This document shows positions 8,601 through 15,131 of a DNA stretch of 37,390 bases, one piece after another. The DNA comes from Fluviirhizobium alvei (GTDB taxonomy: Bacteria > Pseudomonadota > Alphaproteobacteria > Rhizobiales > Rhizobiaceae), in contig NZ_JAUOZU010000025.1 in NCBI RefSeq assembly GCF_030551875.1, forward strand, positions 1-37,390, read 5' to 3'. Made by a program: the position numbers and the translations under genes. A model generated the notes under the pieces. That model was not told the DNA's origin. It saw only the letters and a program-made list of their open reading frames with translations, and made no database searches. Each line of letters opens with the position of its first letter. Within the stretch, counting starts at the first letter, position 1.

Positions 8601-9024
8601 CAGGCATGGCGGCAACCGCAGCATTGCGACCACGGATCGCGGCGATCGACGCATTGGCTGCAGCCCGTTCGCGCTCCATCGCAGCTGTCATTTCCGAGGC
8701 CGAGATCGCTCCGATCTTGTGGGCATCACGGATCGCCGCGACCTCTGTGCGATAGCGCTGCACGGCAGCGAAGAGCGGATTGTACCTGGCGCGCAGCGCG
8801 TCCATCTGAGCGCCGTAGGCGGCGAGATCGTCGGCGCGCAGATTGCTGTTGGCGCCAATGTTCCGGACACCGGTTTCCGCCTCGATCATCGCCTGGATGG
8901 ATCGTGCCGTCTTCTGGGCGGTCTGGCCGACCTTGTCGATCGCGCGTTCGGCCTCGGCGCCGCCAGCCTTGGCGCCGCTGGCATCCGCGCCGATCAGGAT
9001 CGACAGTTTCATAGCCTGGGTCAT
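5677..9024 (-). CDS. Tail length tape measure protein with lysozyme-like domain
   Basis: 1115 residues. The N-terminus (ILIGADASGAKAGGAEAERAIDKV) and long Ala/Gln-rich helical stretches are typical of siphovirus tape measure proteins, which set tail length. Hydrophobic Gly/Ile/Val-rich segments lie near residues 155-225 and 955-1000. Residues about 530-650 are coiled-coil with repeated Glu/Arg/Lys. Residues about 770-890 contain AIESGGNYGALGP and AYGKYQVMG, the pattern of a transglycosylase/lysozyme-like fold with the catalytic Glu in AIESGG; such domains help the tail cross peptidoglycan. The start overlaps the upstream stop (ATGA); an ATG at 9012 is an alternative. The frame is intact, so the loss of head genes has not yet damaged it. 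Confidence 0.9.
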   Translation of the reverse strand: MTQAMKLSILIGADASGAKAGGAEAERAIDKVGQTAQKTARSIQAMIEAETGVRNIGANSNLRADDLAAYGAQMDALRARYNPLFAAVQRYRTEVAAIRDAHKIGAISASEMTAAMERERAAANASIAAIRGRNAAVAAMPGQAVSGAQGFQTANIAAQFQDIGVSAAMGMSPLQIALQQGTQLSAVFASMDSPIKGIGAALTSLISPMSLLTIGSIALGTAAAQWFASGEEGVDNFEAALDKHRATLDALKATYGELARSANFGPSDSFSDASLRNSLTSLSSAMREQYAAMFAAVAEGATDATNGTTGDLGALARAAETNKVFADSIRYLLDTAAAGAADLDGFNAKIDEAVTTSLKMAGASGDVHAFAEQLRAMAEDALQVGSGFEAFSGPINKLRAQIATGIKPDLAAFQAEVEKLGQQSGFQRQADQVILLGDKLVDLANKYRELETIQNRVAGGDHAAQLKAMSDGIGNMVTANDKANLDKIYNDLLGSTLGRTEAGVREIERVYRDARLRIENESPTVINSDGQLTVPAVPASRPNSLDYDPNEELNKKLEQERKRAADELEREIKKQQDYLKTQSDSIGRLELEISLVGKSADERARAIAAYEAEIKIRELGLATMSKEAEQLRTNAAQMANLKLELERQQGAWSTVQNAGSSAIDSLVVGTGSLKDSLKSVTSTLLTTFQQLAFANPLKNNLLGTNLPTLGDLFAGKSASPLSTTSTAAMTVTAGTVMINGSPLGLPGLGTTSLFGNAANTNIAAATTGNMAMYQQAIAAIESGGNYGALGPWTNGDRAYGKYQVMGNNIGPWTEQALGQRMTPDQFLANPAAQDAVFNQQFSASMAKYGTPQDAASVWFTGRPQAQGANSADVLGTTGRQYVDKFNGQLAKLSTTSTNAAANVDKMASSSVDASKALTDGSGSLLSSINKTSQALPAQTPAPATTINSTGGLFSGLISGIGGAVSGIGSAISSIFSSIFSNLFADGAAFSSGSVVAFANGGVVDRPTFFPMSRGRTGLMGEAGEEAIMPLARGADGRLGVRNVVPRAVRQSGGEMRMALSTSHTLHIYGTTNEEILRQANEGTRAALEERDRAWVASFPEMIEAWRRDPNARWSG

Positions 9025-9398
9025 TGTTCGACCTCATTCAAAACGGGCAGGGCAGCGGCTTCCATGACCCGAACATTTTCCCAGATGTCTTTCGACCAGG
9101 ACTCGAGGCGGGCGATGACGTCGACAGCGGAATAATCGAGCCCCAGCCAGAAGAGACCGGCCATTGTGCCGCTGACGCGCCATTGCGTTTCGCAGCCAAG
9201 GAAGGCGATGAGCGATGGCCAATTGGCAGGATGGATCGGCATCCGGTCGGTCTCCTCGTCGCGGGTTTGGGGTTTGCGCGGGATCTGCAGGCCCCAGGCG
9301 GCTAAATCTGACCTCATCTGATCGTTGAGCTTGACAGCCTTGGCTCGATCGGCGCGGCCGCACTTGGCATGAGCCCAGGCAGCGGCCGCCTCGGTTAG
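9021..9398 (-). CDS. Tail assembly chaperone T extension (-1 frame, DUF1799-like)
   Basis: This frame is open from the slippery site at 9398 to a stop at 9021, 125 codons. It matches the small Trp-rich protein (DUF1799-like) that sits before tape measure genes in many alphaproteobacterial phages. An internal ATG at 9317 could give a 98-residue product, but the reading continues in frame upstream to the A AAA AAC heptamer, so it is best read as the T part of a G-T fusion of about 261 residues made by -1 frameshifting. In lambda-type phages, G and GT bind the tape measure and tail tube subunits during assembly. It overlaps the tape measure start by four bases. Confidence 0.75.
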   Translation of the reverse strand, partial: LTEAAAAWAHAKCGRADRAKAVKLNDQMRSDLAAWGLQIPRKPQTRDEETDRMPIHPANWPSLIAFLGCETQWRVSGTMAGLFWLGLDYSAVDVIARLESWSKDIWENVRVMEAAALPVLNEVEQ

Positions 9399-9404
9399 TT
9401 TTTT
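9354..9404 (-). promoter_or_regulatory. Programmed -1 ribosomal frameshift signal
   Basis: Read on the minus strand, the zero-frame codons AGA AAA AAC TAA contain the canonical heptamer A AAA AAC (9404-9398) immediately before the stop of the upstream gene. Eight bases later GCGGCCGC (9389-9382) can pair with a second GCGGCCGC (9361-9354) across a 20-base loop, an 8-bp all-GC stem. Slipping back one base gives codons CTA ACC GAG and continues in the downstream frame without a stop. Confidence 0.85.
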
Positions 9405-9805
9405 CTCAGGCCCTCGCCGGAGGCCATCGCCTGATAGGCATCGAAAATTGCCTTGCGAATGTGCGGGCGCTTTAGCGCCTGGCGCAGGATGGCCTCGGAA
9501 AACGGCACTTCTGCCTTGCGTTCATCCTGGATGCCGCGCCAGTCCGAGATCACGCCAACGAAACTGTCATCATCGAACTGCTCGATTGCCCGCATGCGCT
9601 CGTTGGCGGAACTGAGCGAGGTTACGGACGCATCGCCCTCGATGAGCCGGGCGCGGGCATCATTCTGAGCGCGGGCCTCGTCACGATCGAGCAGCCGGAA
9701 CAGCACTTCGAACTCATAATCGGCAAAGTGACCCGGGATGGTTTCGTCCGGCTCGCTCACCTTGACCGGCCACCAGGCCTTGATCTCTTTTTTCAACACA
9801 AACAT
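9395..9805 (-). CDS. Tail assembly chaperone G
   Basis: 136 residues, an acidic helical protein starting MFVLKKEIKAWWPV, the style of phage tail assembly chaperones found between tail tube and tape measure genes. GAGG about eight bases upstream supports the ATG at 9805. It terminates with a TAA directly after the slippery heptamer, so most ribosomes make this short form and a minority the fused form that includes the downstream frame. These proteins coat the tape measure before tube polymerisation and are not in the finished tail. Confidence 0.8.
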   Translation of the reverse strand: MFVLKKEIKAWWPVKVSEPDETIPGHFADYEFEVLFRLLDRDEARAQNDARARLIEGDASVTSLSSANERMRAIEQFDDDSFVGVISDWRGIQDERKAEVPFSEAILRQALKRPHIRKAIFDAYQAMASGEGLRKN

Positions 9806-9862
9806 TTCAGGACCTCAAAAGACGTTTAAAGGGGGAATGAAGCCGGTTTGAGCCGGCACCCA

Positions 9863-10135
9863 TCACTTGCAGACGATGGTCAGTTCGTTGTTGCCGGCGG
9901 CGCCGGGCTGCAGGATCAGCGGCAATGTGTCGGTGAGGATCTTCTGGGACTGGCCAATCTTGGTGCGACCGATCTGGGTTTTGGGGCAGTTGATCCGGAC
10001 GATGTTGCCGGCAACGGTGCCATGTTCGAAGAACATCATCCCGGTCGTGTGGGCCTTGGCGATCGCCAGCCAGTTCACTTCGCCGATCAATGCTGCCTCC
10101 AGCACGACTTCACCGGTGACGCGGCGGTCAGGCGG
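9863..10135 (-). pseudogene. Major tail tube protein, 3' fragment
   Basis: About 80-90 residues. The frame is open from a stop at 10136-10138, with a GTG at 10105 the first possible start. The part from VTGEVVLEAALIGEVNW to the end (AGNNELTIVCK) resembles the C-terminal half of siphovirus tail tube proteins, in which a run of strands ends with a GN(D/N)ELxI motif. The N-terminal half is missing and the DNA upstream is the DnaA-like early gene in another frame. It marks the right side of the deletion that removed the head region. Confidence 0.6.
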
Positions 10136-10392
10136 TCATCGATCGTGCGGATCGCGCGGTGGATCGACTCCCGAGAACGACCGCTATGTTCGGCGATCCG
10201 CCGCCTGGGCCATGCGAAGAACTGGTTCATCAGGTGGATGACGATCTGGCGGGCGAGCGCTGCGTCGAAATATTCATGGGGCGGCTCGATGATCTGCCGA
10301 ACGGTCAGATGCGGAAAGGACTCTCGAACGGCGATGTAGCTGCAGGTGATATGCAGGCTATAGCGTTCGTCTGAGGAATGGACGTTGATCAT
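10087..10392 (-). CDS. DnaA C-terminal-like HTH protein, 3' end fused to tail DNA
   Basis: 101 residues. The segment ALARQIVIHLMNQFFAW followed by RRRIAEHSGRSRESIHRAI resembles the DnaA domain IV helix-turn-helix that recognises DnaA boxes. Prophages of this group carry small stand-alone versions in the early operon, probably for phage replication or regulation. The start overlaps the preceding stop (ATGA), so the two are translationally coupled. The last dozen residues (SPVKSCWRQH) are read out of frame from the tail tube remnant, so the natural C-terminus has been lost at a deletion junction around 10100-10135. The HTH itself seems complete. Confidence 0.65.
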   Translation of the reverse strand: MINVHSSDERYSLHITCSYIAVRESFPHLTVRQIIEPPHEYFDAALARQIVIHLMNQFFAWPRRRIAEHSGRSRESIHRAIRTIDDRLTAASPVKSCWRQH

Positions 10393-10679
10393 TTCAGCAC
10401 CGCGATTTCCGAAAGCGCCCAGAGCCCGAGAGCAAGATCCACCAGGACCACGCCGAAGATGAGCGAGAACAGGCAGCCCTGGTTCTGGCTCGACGGGCTG
10501 AAATGGTTGTCGATTTCGCCATGTCGTTTCGACATTGGCGCCGCTGAGCGAATGCGCGATGTTTGCCGGGTGGCGAGGCCATCGACGACGGACAGCCGGG
10601 GCTGAATGATGGCCCTGCCGGTCGGGGAAGCCCGGTACCGGATGCCAAAGGCTAGAACGGCGCAAAGGTCTCGCCACAT
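10389..10679 (-). CDS. Small membrane-anchored early prophage protein (96 aa)
   Basis: 96 residues, basic N-terminal half and one strong hydrophobic helix near the C-terminus (LFSLIFGVVLVDLALGLWAL), so probably a single-pass inner-membrane protein. The ATG at 10679 follows the stop of the Ner-like gene by one base, and its own stop overlaps the DnaA-like gene start, placing it in the middle of a three-gene early operon. No family recognised; similar small proteins of unknown function occur in rhizobial prophages. Confidence 0.6.
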   Translation of the reverse strand: MWRDLCAVLAFGIRYRASPTGRAIIQPRLSVVDGLATRQTSRIRSAAPMSKRHGEIDNHFSPSSQNQGCLFSLIFGVVLVDLALGLWALSEIAVLK

Positions 10680-10680
10680 A

Positions 10681-10995
10681 TCAAGCAGCCTCCAGCGAAG
10701 GCGGGCGGCGGCTGTGCCGATAGTTCGCGGTGGGCTGGGGCGCCAGGCGACGACCATCGGCATGATACCGCGACCGCCAAAGCAGTTCCGGCCGGGTCTT
10801 GAGCGCGGCGGCGATCGCCCGCTCGCCGGCAAGGTGAGGCTCGTGGACCGCATTTCCTGCGGTACCGGAAGGGAGGTTATAGGCCTTGTCGATGTCGGAG
10901 AGGGTTAGCTTGGCTACAATGAGCTTGGACTTGATGCGGGCAACCTCTTCGAGGCGGCGCCGTTCGGCCTTGTCGTCGTGTGCAACGGAGGGCAT
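10681..10995 (-). CDS. Ner/Nlp-family winged-helix regulator (Cro-like)
   Basis: 104 residues. The stretch from IKSKLIVAKLTLSDIDKAYN to ERAIAAALKTRPELLWRSRY matches the Ner/Nlp DNA-binding family (Mu Ner, SfsB-like), including the closing P-E-x-x-W-x-S-R-Y motif. Ner proteins act as Cro-like switches that turn down early transcription. It is transcribed away from the repressor gene at 11123, and the two share the 127-base control region with a palindromic operator. It heads the early operon that continues with the membrane protein and the DnaA-like gene. Confidence 0.8.
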   Translation of the reverse strand: MPSVAHDDKAERRRLEEVARIKSKLIVAKLTLSDIDKAYNLPSGTAGNAVHEPHLAGERAIAAALKTRPELLWRSRYHADGRRLAPQPTANYRHSRRPPSLEAA

Positions 10996-11017
10996 AAGTA
11001 ATCCTTAATCCAGATTG

Positions 11018-11043
11018 GGAGGCCCTGGCCGGCCTCCTTTTTT
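11018..11043 (+). terminator. Intrinsic terminator in prophage control region
   Basis: Perfect 7-bp stem GGAGGCC / GGCCTCC with a 6-base loop, then six Ts, oriented for plus-strand transcription. No plus-strand gene lies to its left, so it may shield the repressor promoter from transcripts antisense to the early operon. Confidence 0.7.
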
Positions 11044-11079
11044 GGGCTGTTGAAATCTGCGAACACAGAAAGGACTACT

Positions 11080-11112
11080 CCAAAAATGGGTATTTAACAA
11101 CCCTGTTTTTGG
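11080..11112. promoter_or_regulatory. Palindromic operator of the prophage switch
   Basis: CCAAAAATGGGT at 11080-11091 and ACCCTGTTTTTGG at 11100-11112 are near-perfect inverted half-sites around an AT-rich spacer (ATTTAACA). It lies 10 bases before the repressor gene and between the divergent Ner-like gene, as expected for a repressor operator covering both promoters. Which protein binds it is inferred. Confidence 0.6.
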
Positions 11113-11122
11113 GTTATTTTGA

Positions 11123-11638
11123 ATGGGCGACGATAAGAACAATCTGAAATTGATCGGAGATCGGCTGACCTTGGTAAGGAAGACGCGCGGCTTTCCGTCT
11201 CGCGAGGCCTTCGCTGAGGCATTCGGAATCCCAAAGAGAACGCTTGAAAAATACGAGCAAGGCGTATCGGAATTGCCCACAAGGCTGCAGCAGTGGCTTG
11301 CAACTGTTCATGGCGTCAATCTGACGTGGTTGATGACTGGAGCGGGAGACATGTTCGATGATCCGTCCAAAGCCCCGCCGCCGGCTGCCAATTTCGATAT
11401 CGTTCTACTCCAAAAGCTGCACGACGCAGTTCAGGCCGTCTATGTCGAGTGCAAGCGAACGCCGCCGCCGCGCGCGATCACGGCTGATGCGGGCGAGCTC
11501 TATAACGAGTTGCTCGGGATGGTCGGGGATATTCGGGACAAGGCCGTCGTAACAGCAGTCATTCCGATCTTGCGGGACCGTTTCAAGGAACGGATCTCCA
11601 AAGCCGAGCCAGGGTCGACCAAAGCCGTGGGCTCATGA
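11123..11638 (+). CDS. Prophage CI-like repressor (XRE HTH)
   Basis: 171 residues. Residues 8-65 form an XRE-type helix-turn-helix: LIGDRLTLVRKTRGFPSREA, then the FGIPKRTLEKYEQG recognition region, ending with VNLTWLMTGAGDMF, a common ending of phage repressor DNA-binding domains. The C-terminal half lacks the Ser-Lys protease motif of LexA-type repressors, so SOS-driven self-cleavage is not evident. Start chosen at the ATG right after the operator palindrome; no strong Shine-Dalgarno is seen, which is frequent for maintenance-promoter repressor transcripts. It faces the Ner-like gene. Confidence 0.85.
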   Translation: MGDDKNNLKLIGDRLTLVRKTRGFPSREAFAEAFGIPKRTLEKYEQGVSELPTRLQQWLATVHGVNLTWLMTGAGDMFDDPSKAPPPAANFDIVLLQKLHDAVQAVYVECKRTPPPRAITADAGELYNELLGMVGDIRDKAVVTAVIPILRDRFKERISKAEPGSTKAVGS

Positions 11639-12107
11639 TCGTACTGCCGGCTGACTTCTGCCATTAATGCAATTGGTTGAAGCACAATCAATCGCGCTGA
11701 TTAAGATTGTAATTTTATCGTTAAGGTCGAAAATGCAATGAGGAGCAACTAATATTAGGGGTTTGTTTCTGAGCGTAGACAGAACTGGTTAGTGCGTTTG
11801 GGCGGTGGTGGTGGTTATCGATTGGCGGGTTGAGGTTGAGCTTGTTCGCGTTAAAGCGTTAGGTTCGGAAGCAAGAAATCATCGATAGTTGGCCAAACGG
11901 AGTTATGGGGCAGACAATAAAAAGGTTCGCTTCACGCCCCGGGTCGGCCATGCGATTGGAATTTTTTGCGGCCTGAGATGCTGATATACTGCTACTTTCT
12001 AATCCACCGTATACAAGCCCTATGGCGCAAGAAAACAATACGTTTAGTCAGGTAGTGCTTCACTTGCCGGAATTCCATCATAAGATGTGTCGAAGGGACG
12101 GATTCGG
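11639..12107. other. Intergenic region, AT-rich
   Basis: About 470 bases with no gene I can support. GC falls here compared with the prophage. A 38-codon frame starting ATG at 12022 overlaps the thymidylate synthase-like start in another frame and is too short to call. The promoter of the TS-like operon should lie here, but no clear -35/-10 pair stands out. Confidence 0.5.
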
Positions 12108-12115
12108 GAGGTGGC

Positions 12116-13105
12116 ATGTATCTTTGCGGTGAAGGCATCGATGAAATATTGATCGAACTCTATCCGCTCCTTCTCGCGGGCGGGGTGGCTAACGTTGGCA
12201 GCCGCGGTGAAATGCGGGAAGAGCTAGGGGTAACGTTCCGTATGACGAAACCTAGGGCTCGGATCAGTCGATCACAAGATCGTGGCAAACCGTTTAGCGC
12301 CCTAGGGGAACTACTGTGGTATCTTGGAGGTCTCAATACGCTTGAGTTCATCAAGGAATACATCCCTGACTACGCAGAGGATGCTGAAGAAGGTATATTG
12401 GCTGGAGCCTATGGTCCACGGATCCATTCGATGCGCGGGAGCATCAACCAGCTTGAGAACGTCACCACGCTTCTAAAAGCCAATTCTACATCCAAGCGTG
12501 CAGTAATACAGCTCTATGACGCTGCGGACATAGCAGTTCATCACAAGGAGATTCCGTGTACAACTGCATTGCAATTCATTGCGCGGGACGGCCGTCTTCA
12601 CATGTCCACGACGATGCGGTCGAACGACGCGTACAAAGGCCTTCCGCATGACGTGTTCTGCTTCACCATGCTCCAGGAGATGATGGCAACTCGCCTTGGC
12701 CTCGATCTGGGTGAATACATTCACTTTGCCTCTAGCATGCATGTATATGACGGCTCGATCGAAGCGATGAAGCAGTATGTGCGCGAAGGACATCAGAAGA
12801 CAGTACAGATGCCCGAAATGCCCCCGGGCGACGCATTCTCCATTACCGACATCTTGTTGCGGGCTGAGGGGGAGATCAGAGCGGGAAAGAAAATCAGCGC
12901 GGCCGACTTCTCGAGCGAACACTATTGGGCTGACATAATTCGTCTTCTTCAGGTATTCTGGGCTACTAAAAGGCGGAATGCGCCGGGTTTTGAAGATCTC
13001 ACCGAGCTAAAAGCCGAATTCCAGGACGATGTTTATCGAGCCTATCTGGATAGACGATTGAAGACCCGAATCCTGCGAGACGCCAAAATAATTGGAGCAG
13101 TTTGA
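12116..13105 (+). CDS. Divergent thymidylate synthase-like enzyme, candidate deoxypyrimidine hydroxymethylase
   Basis: 329 residues, thymidylate synthase superfamily. Conserved features: ELLWYLGG with Glu65, phosphate-binding Arg128, nucleophile Cys148 in IPCTT, R168-S169-N170-D171, GLPHDVF, and H209-x-Y211. These enzymes use methylene-tetrahydrofolate to methylate or hydroxymethylate C5 of a pyrimidine deoxynucleotide. Two changes from ThyA stand out: the His after the Cys is Thr, and the Asn of PFNI that reads the uracil ring is Asp179 (PHDV). T4 dCMP hydroxymethylase has Asp there, so a cytosine nucleotide or hydroxymethyl product is possible (inference). GGGAGG precedes the ATG. The next gene starts one base after the stop, so this is a coupled operon and unlikely to be the host ThyA. 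Confidence 0.85.
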   Translation: MYLCGEGIDEILIELYPLLLAGGVANVGSRGEMREELGVTFRMTKPRARISRSQDRGKPFSALGELLWYLGGLNTLEFIKEYIPDYAEDAEEGILAGAYGPRIHSMRGSINQLENVTTLLKANSTSKRAVIQLYDAADIAVHHKEIPCTTALQFIARDGRLHMSTTMRSNDAYKGLPHDVFCFTMLQEMMATRLGLDLGEYIHFASSMHVYDGSIEAMKQYVREGHQKTVQMPEMPPGDAFSITDILLRAEGEIRAGKKISAADFSSEHYWADIIRLLQVFWATKRRNAPGFEDLTELKAEFQDDVYRAYLDRRLKTRILRDAKIIGAV

Positions 13106-13106
13106 C

Positions 13107-14024
13107 ATGTGGCCGACTAGGCAGCAACAACGTGAGCGAATTTCCAAAGCTCTTCATATCCATTCGGTCAACATCCGGCACCTTCCCGGTGTGGCGGAGA
13201 ACCTTGGGAGAGACACGCTCGCAATGCAATTCGTCGCAAGCCTGCGACGCGAAGATTATTACAGGTACGTCCAAGAAAAGGCCGTTTCGGCAAGAAAAGC
13301 AGATCCGAATTCAGGGACTTTCGACGCGGAGCGGGCAGTTGCATATCATATGCAGAACGGCAACGTCGAAGAGGCCGCATGGCTTCTATTTCTTATGACG
13401 CATTTCGCCCGGCCAGCGTCGTCCGGATGGCTCCGACTGCAACAGGTATACGGCCGCCTTGGGACGGGCGTTTGGGACTGGCAGACTGTATCAAATAATC
13501 CTCTGGCAATGATTTCTTGGCTCGCTGCGAATTGGATGAGCATCGGCGGGAAGTTCGGAAATCATCGGAAGTACGAAAGCCTGCGTCCGAATTCCAATAG
13601 GAGCTTCAGCGACGTTCTGCTCAGCTACCTAGGCTGGATAGGACCTGCCGGACACCAAGCATTTTTCGCGGCGAAAACACAGCAGGCGGGCAACAATCCC
13701 GCGACTATATTTGATGCTCTCTATAGGAGCATGAATGTGACAACCTTTGGGCGCCTTGCGAAGTTCGACTACCTGACACTGATCGGGCGGTATGGAATTG
13801 CTCCAGTCGAGCCGGGATCGGCCTATTTCAAGGGTGCAACGGGCCCTGCATCCGGAGCCCGGCTTCTGTTCACCGGGGCACGCACAAGTTCTGCAACGGA
13901 AACGCAGCTCCAGATCTGGGTGGACGAGCTCGATGCCAGTCTTCACGTAGGGATGGCCGTAATGGAGGATGCCTTATGCAATTGGCAAAAGAGCCCAACC
14001 GCTTTCGTCCATTTCAAAGGATAG
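13107..14024 (+). CDS. Alpha-glutamyl/putrescinyl thymine pyrophosphorylase clade 3-like protein
   Basis: 305 residues from the ATG one base after the TS-like stop; GGAG lies about nine bases upstream. I recognise the aGPT-PPlase clade 3 family from the C-terminal half: FGRLAKFDYLTLIGRYGI, then EPGSAYFKGATGPASGARLL, and MEDALCNWQKSP near the end. The family is related to helix-hairpin-helix DNA glycosylases and was predicted by comparative genomics to attach amino groups to pyrophosphorylated hydroxymethylpyrimidines in DNA, in phages and some bacterial loci. Pairing with a TS-like enzyme fits such a pathway. The expected DNA base kinase is not present in the window, so either it is elsewhere or the activity differs. 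No Zn ribbon or membrane segment is seen. Confidence 0.75.
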   Translation: MWPTRQQQRERISKALHIHSVNIRHLPGVAENLGRDTLAMQFVASLRREDYYRYVQEKAVSARKADPNSGTFDAERAVAYHMQNGNVEEAAWLLFLMTHFARPASSGWLRLQQVYGRLGTGVWDWQTVSNNPLAMISWLAANWMSIGGKFGNHRKYESLRPNSNRSFSDVLLSYLGWIGPAGHQAFFAAKTQQAGNNPATIFDALYRSMNVTTFGRLAKFDYLTLIGRYGIAPVEPGSAYFKGATGPASGARLLFTGARTSSATETQLQIWVDELDASLHVGMAVMEDALCNWQKSPTAFVHFKG

Positions 14025-14030
14025 TAGCCC

Positions 14031-15131
14031 TTAGACTGTAGCCGGATTGATCTGGCTCCAGTCCCATGTACGCTTTAGATAGTTCAGCTTGTTGGGTTCT
14101 ACCATTCCGCGATGCTGCATTTGGCCGACAGTCAGGCCTGGAGCCACTCCGATCGAGACACTGAACCGTACGATATCGTCACGTTCGGGTTTGATGCGTT
14201 GGAATTCTGACTCGCGAAGCGGAGGAATTACGCATTCCGCCGCAAACTCATTCGCTTCGCTTTCCCGATCGGCGTCACCAGGCAATGCATCGCCATCGAC
14301 GAAGGTGTTCGCTTTATGAAGCACCAGATGTCCGATTTCGTGGAAAACAGTAAACCAGAACTGGTCATCGCGCTTGTAGCGAAAGCTCAGCAAAAGCATT
14401 GCCTTGTCGGGATCAACCATGCGTATCGCTCCGCTTGCACGACAGCCATCCGGAGCCTTCACGACAACTAGAGCAACTCCAGCTTCTGCGCATAGTGTTT
14501 TTAGCTTCGGCAGGAACAACTGCGGATGGCGAATCATGGAAAGCTTGCGGATTTCTCGGAGTCGATCCAACAAATTTTCGGCGCTCCATACTCGCGTCTG
14601 GACCATATCGGCTTCGAGTTCACCACGCCGAAGCCAGAGAAGGGTCGCATCTTCTTTTGATGCGTAGGTCTTCGAGGTGCGATAATCCGTTTCTCCGACC
14701 AGACGTCCATAGCGGCCAGCCCAAGATTGTGCATCCGGGACGTTGAAGAAAACTAGTCTCCTACGCAGCTCAGCAGCGCGGCGTTCCAAAGACAGCTTTC
14801 CTCGCGCCTTCGGGCCAGGGGCAGGCAGGCGTAACAACAGCTCCTCTTGACCACTTTCTTGAACTTGAGAGACTGCACGATCGACCGCGATATCGAAATT
14901 CTCCTGCCGCTTCAGCCAGAATTTTGCTGTCGCGCCAAGCATCGCCGAAAGCGTCGACGCCGTGGGACCATCGATTTGCCGCGACCCGTCTATCAGGCCG
15001 CGAACGGCGTCAAGGCCATCCTCGAAGCTCTCAGCAAGATCATGCGCGGAAATGTTTCGTTGCTGCATAATTACACGGATCGAGTCGCCAGGTTTCGAAA
15101 ACCAATTGGCCGTAGCGTTCTCGTCAATCAT
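14031..15131 (-). CDS. HigA-like antitoxin fused to ImmA/IrrE metallopeptidase
   Basis: 366 residues. Residues 15-78 are an XRE/HigA-type helix-turn-helix ending in ATAKFWLKRQENFD, a segment typical of HigA antitoxins. Residues about 205-330 form an ImmA/IrrE peptidase with zinc motif HEIGH at 264-268 and a downstream Glu in ESEANEFAAECVIP. In ICEBs1, ImmA cleaves a repressor; in this fusion the protein probably represses its own operon and could be inactivated or activated by proteolysis. The start overlaps the toxin stop (ATGA), so toxin then antitoxin are translated together, the HigBA order. It converges with the aGPT gene, leaving six bases between stops. Confidence 0.85.
   Translation of the reverse strand: MIDENATANWFSKPGDSIRVIMQQRNISAHDLAESFEDGLDAVRGLIDGSRQIDGPTASTLSAMLGATAKFWLKRQENFDIAVDRAVSQVQESGQEELLLRLPAPGPKARGKLSLERRAAELRRRLVFFNVPDAQSWAGRYGRLVGETDYRTSKTYASKEDATLLWLRRGELEADMVQTRVWSAENLLDRLREIRKLSMIRHPQLFLPKLKTLCAEAGVALVVVKAPDGCRASGAIRMVDPDKAMLLLSFRYKRDDQFWFTVFHEIGHLVLHKANTFVDGDALPGDADRESEANEFAAECVIPPLRESEFQRIKPERDDIVRFSVSIGVAPGLTVGQMQHRGMVEPNKLNYLKRTWDWSQINPATV

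Noticed and set aside
12022-12138. 38-codon frame ahead of the TS-like gene as a leader peptide
   Set aside because: No ribosome site and no attenuator structure seen after it; it overlaps the strong Shine-Dalgarno of the TS-like gene.
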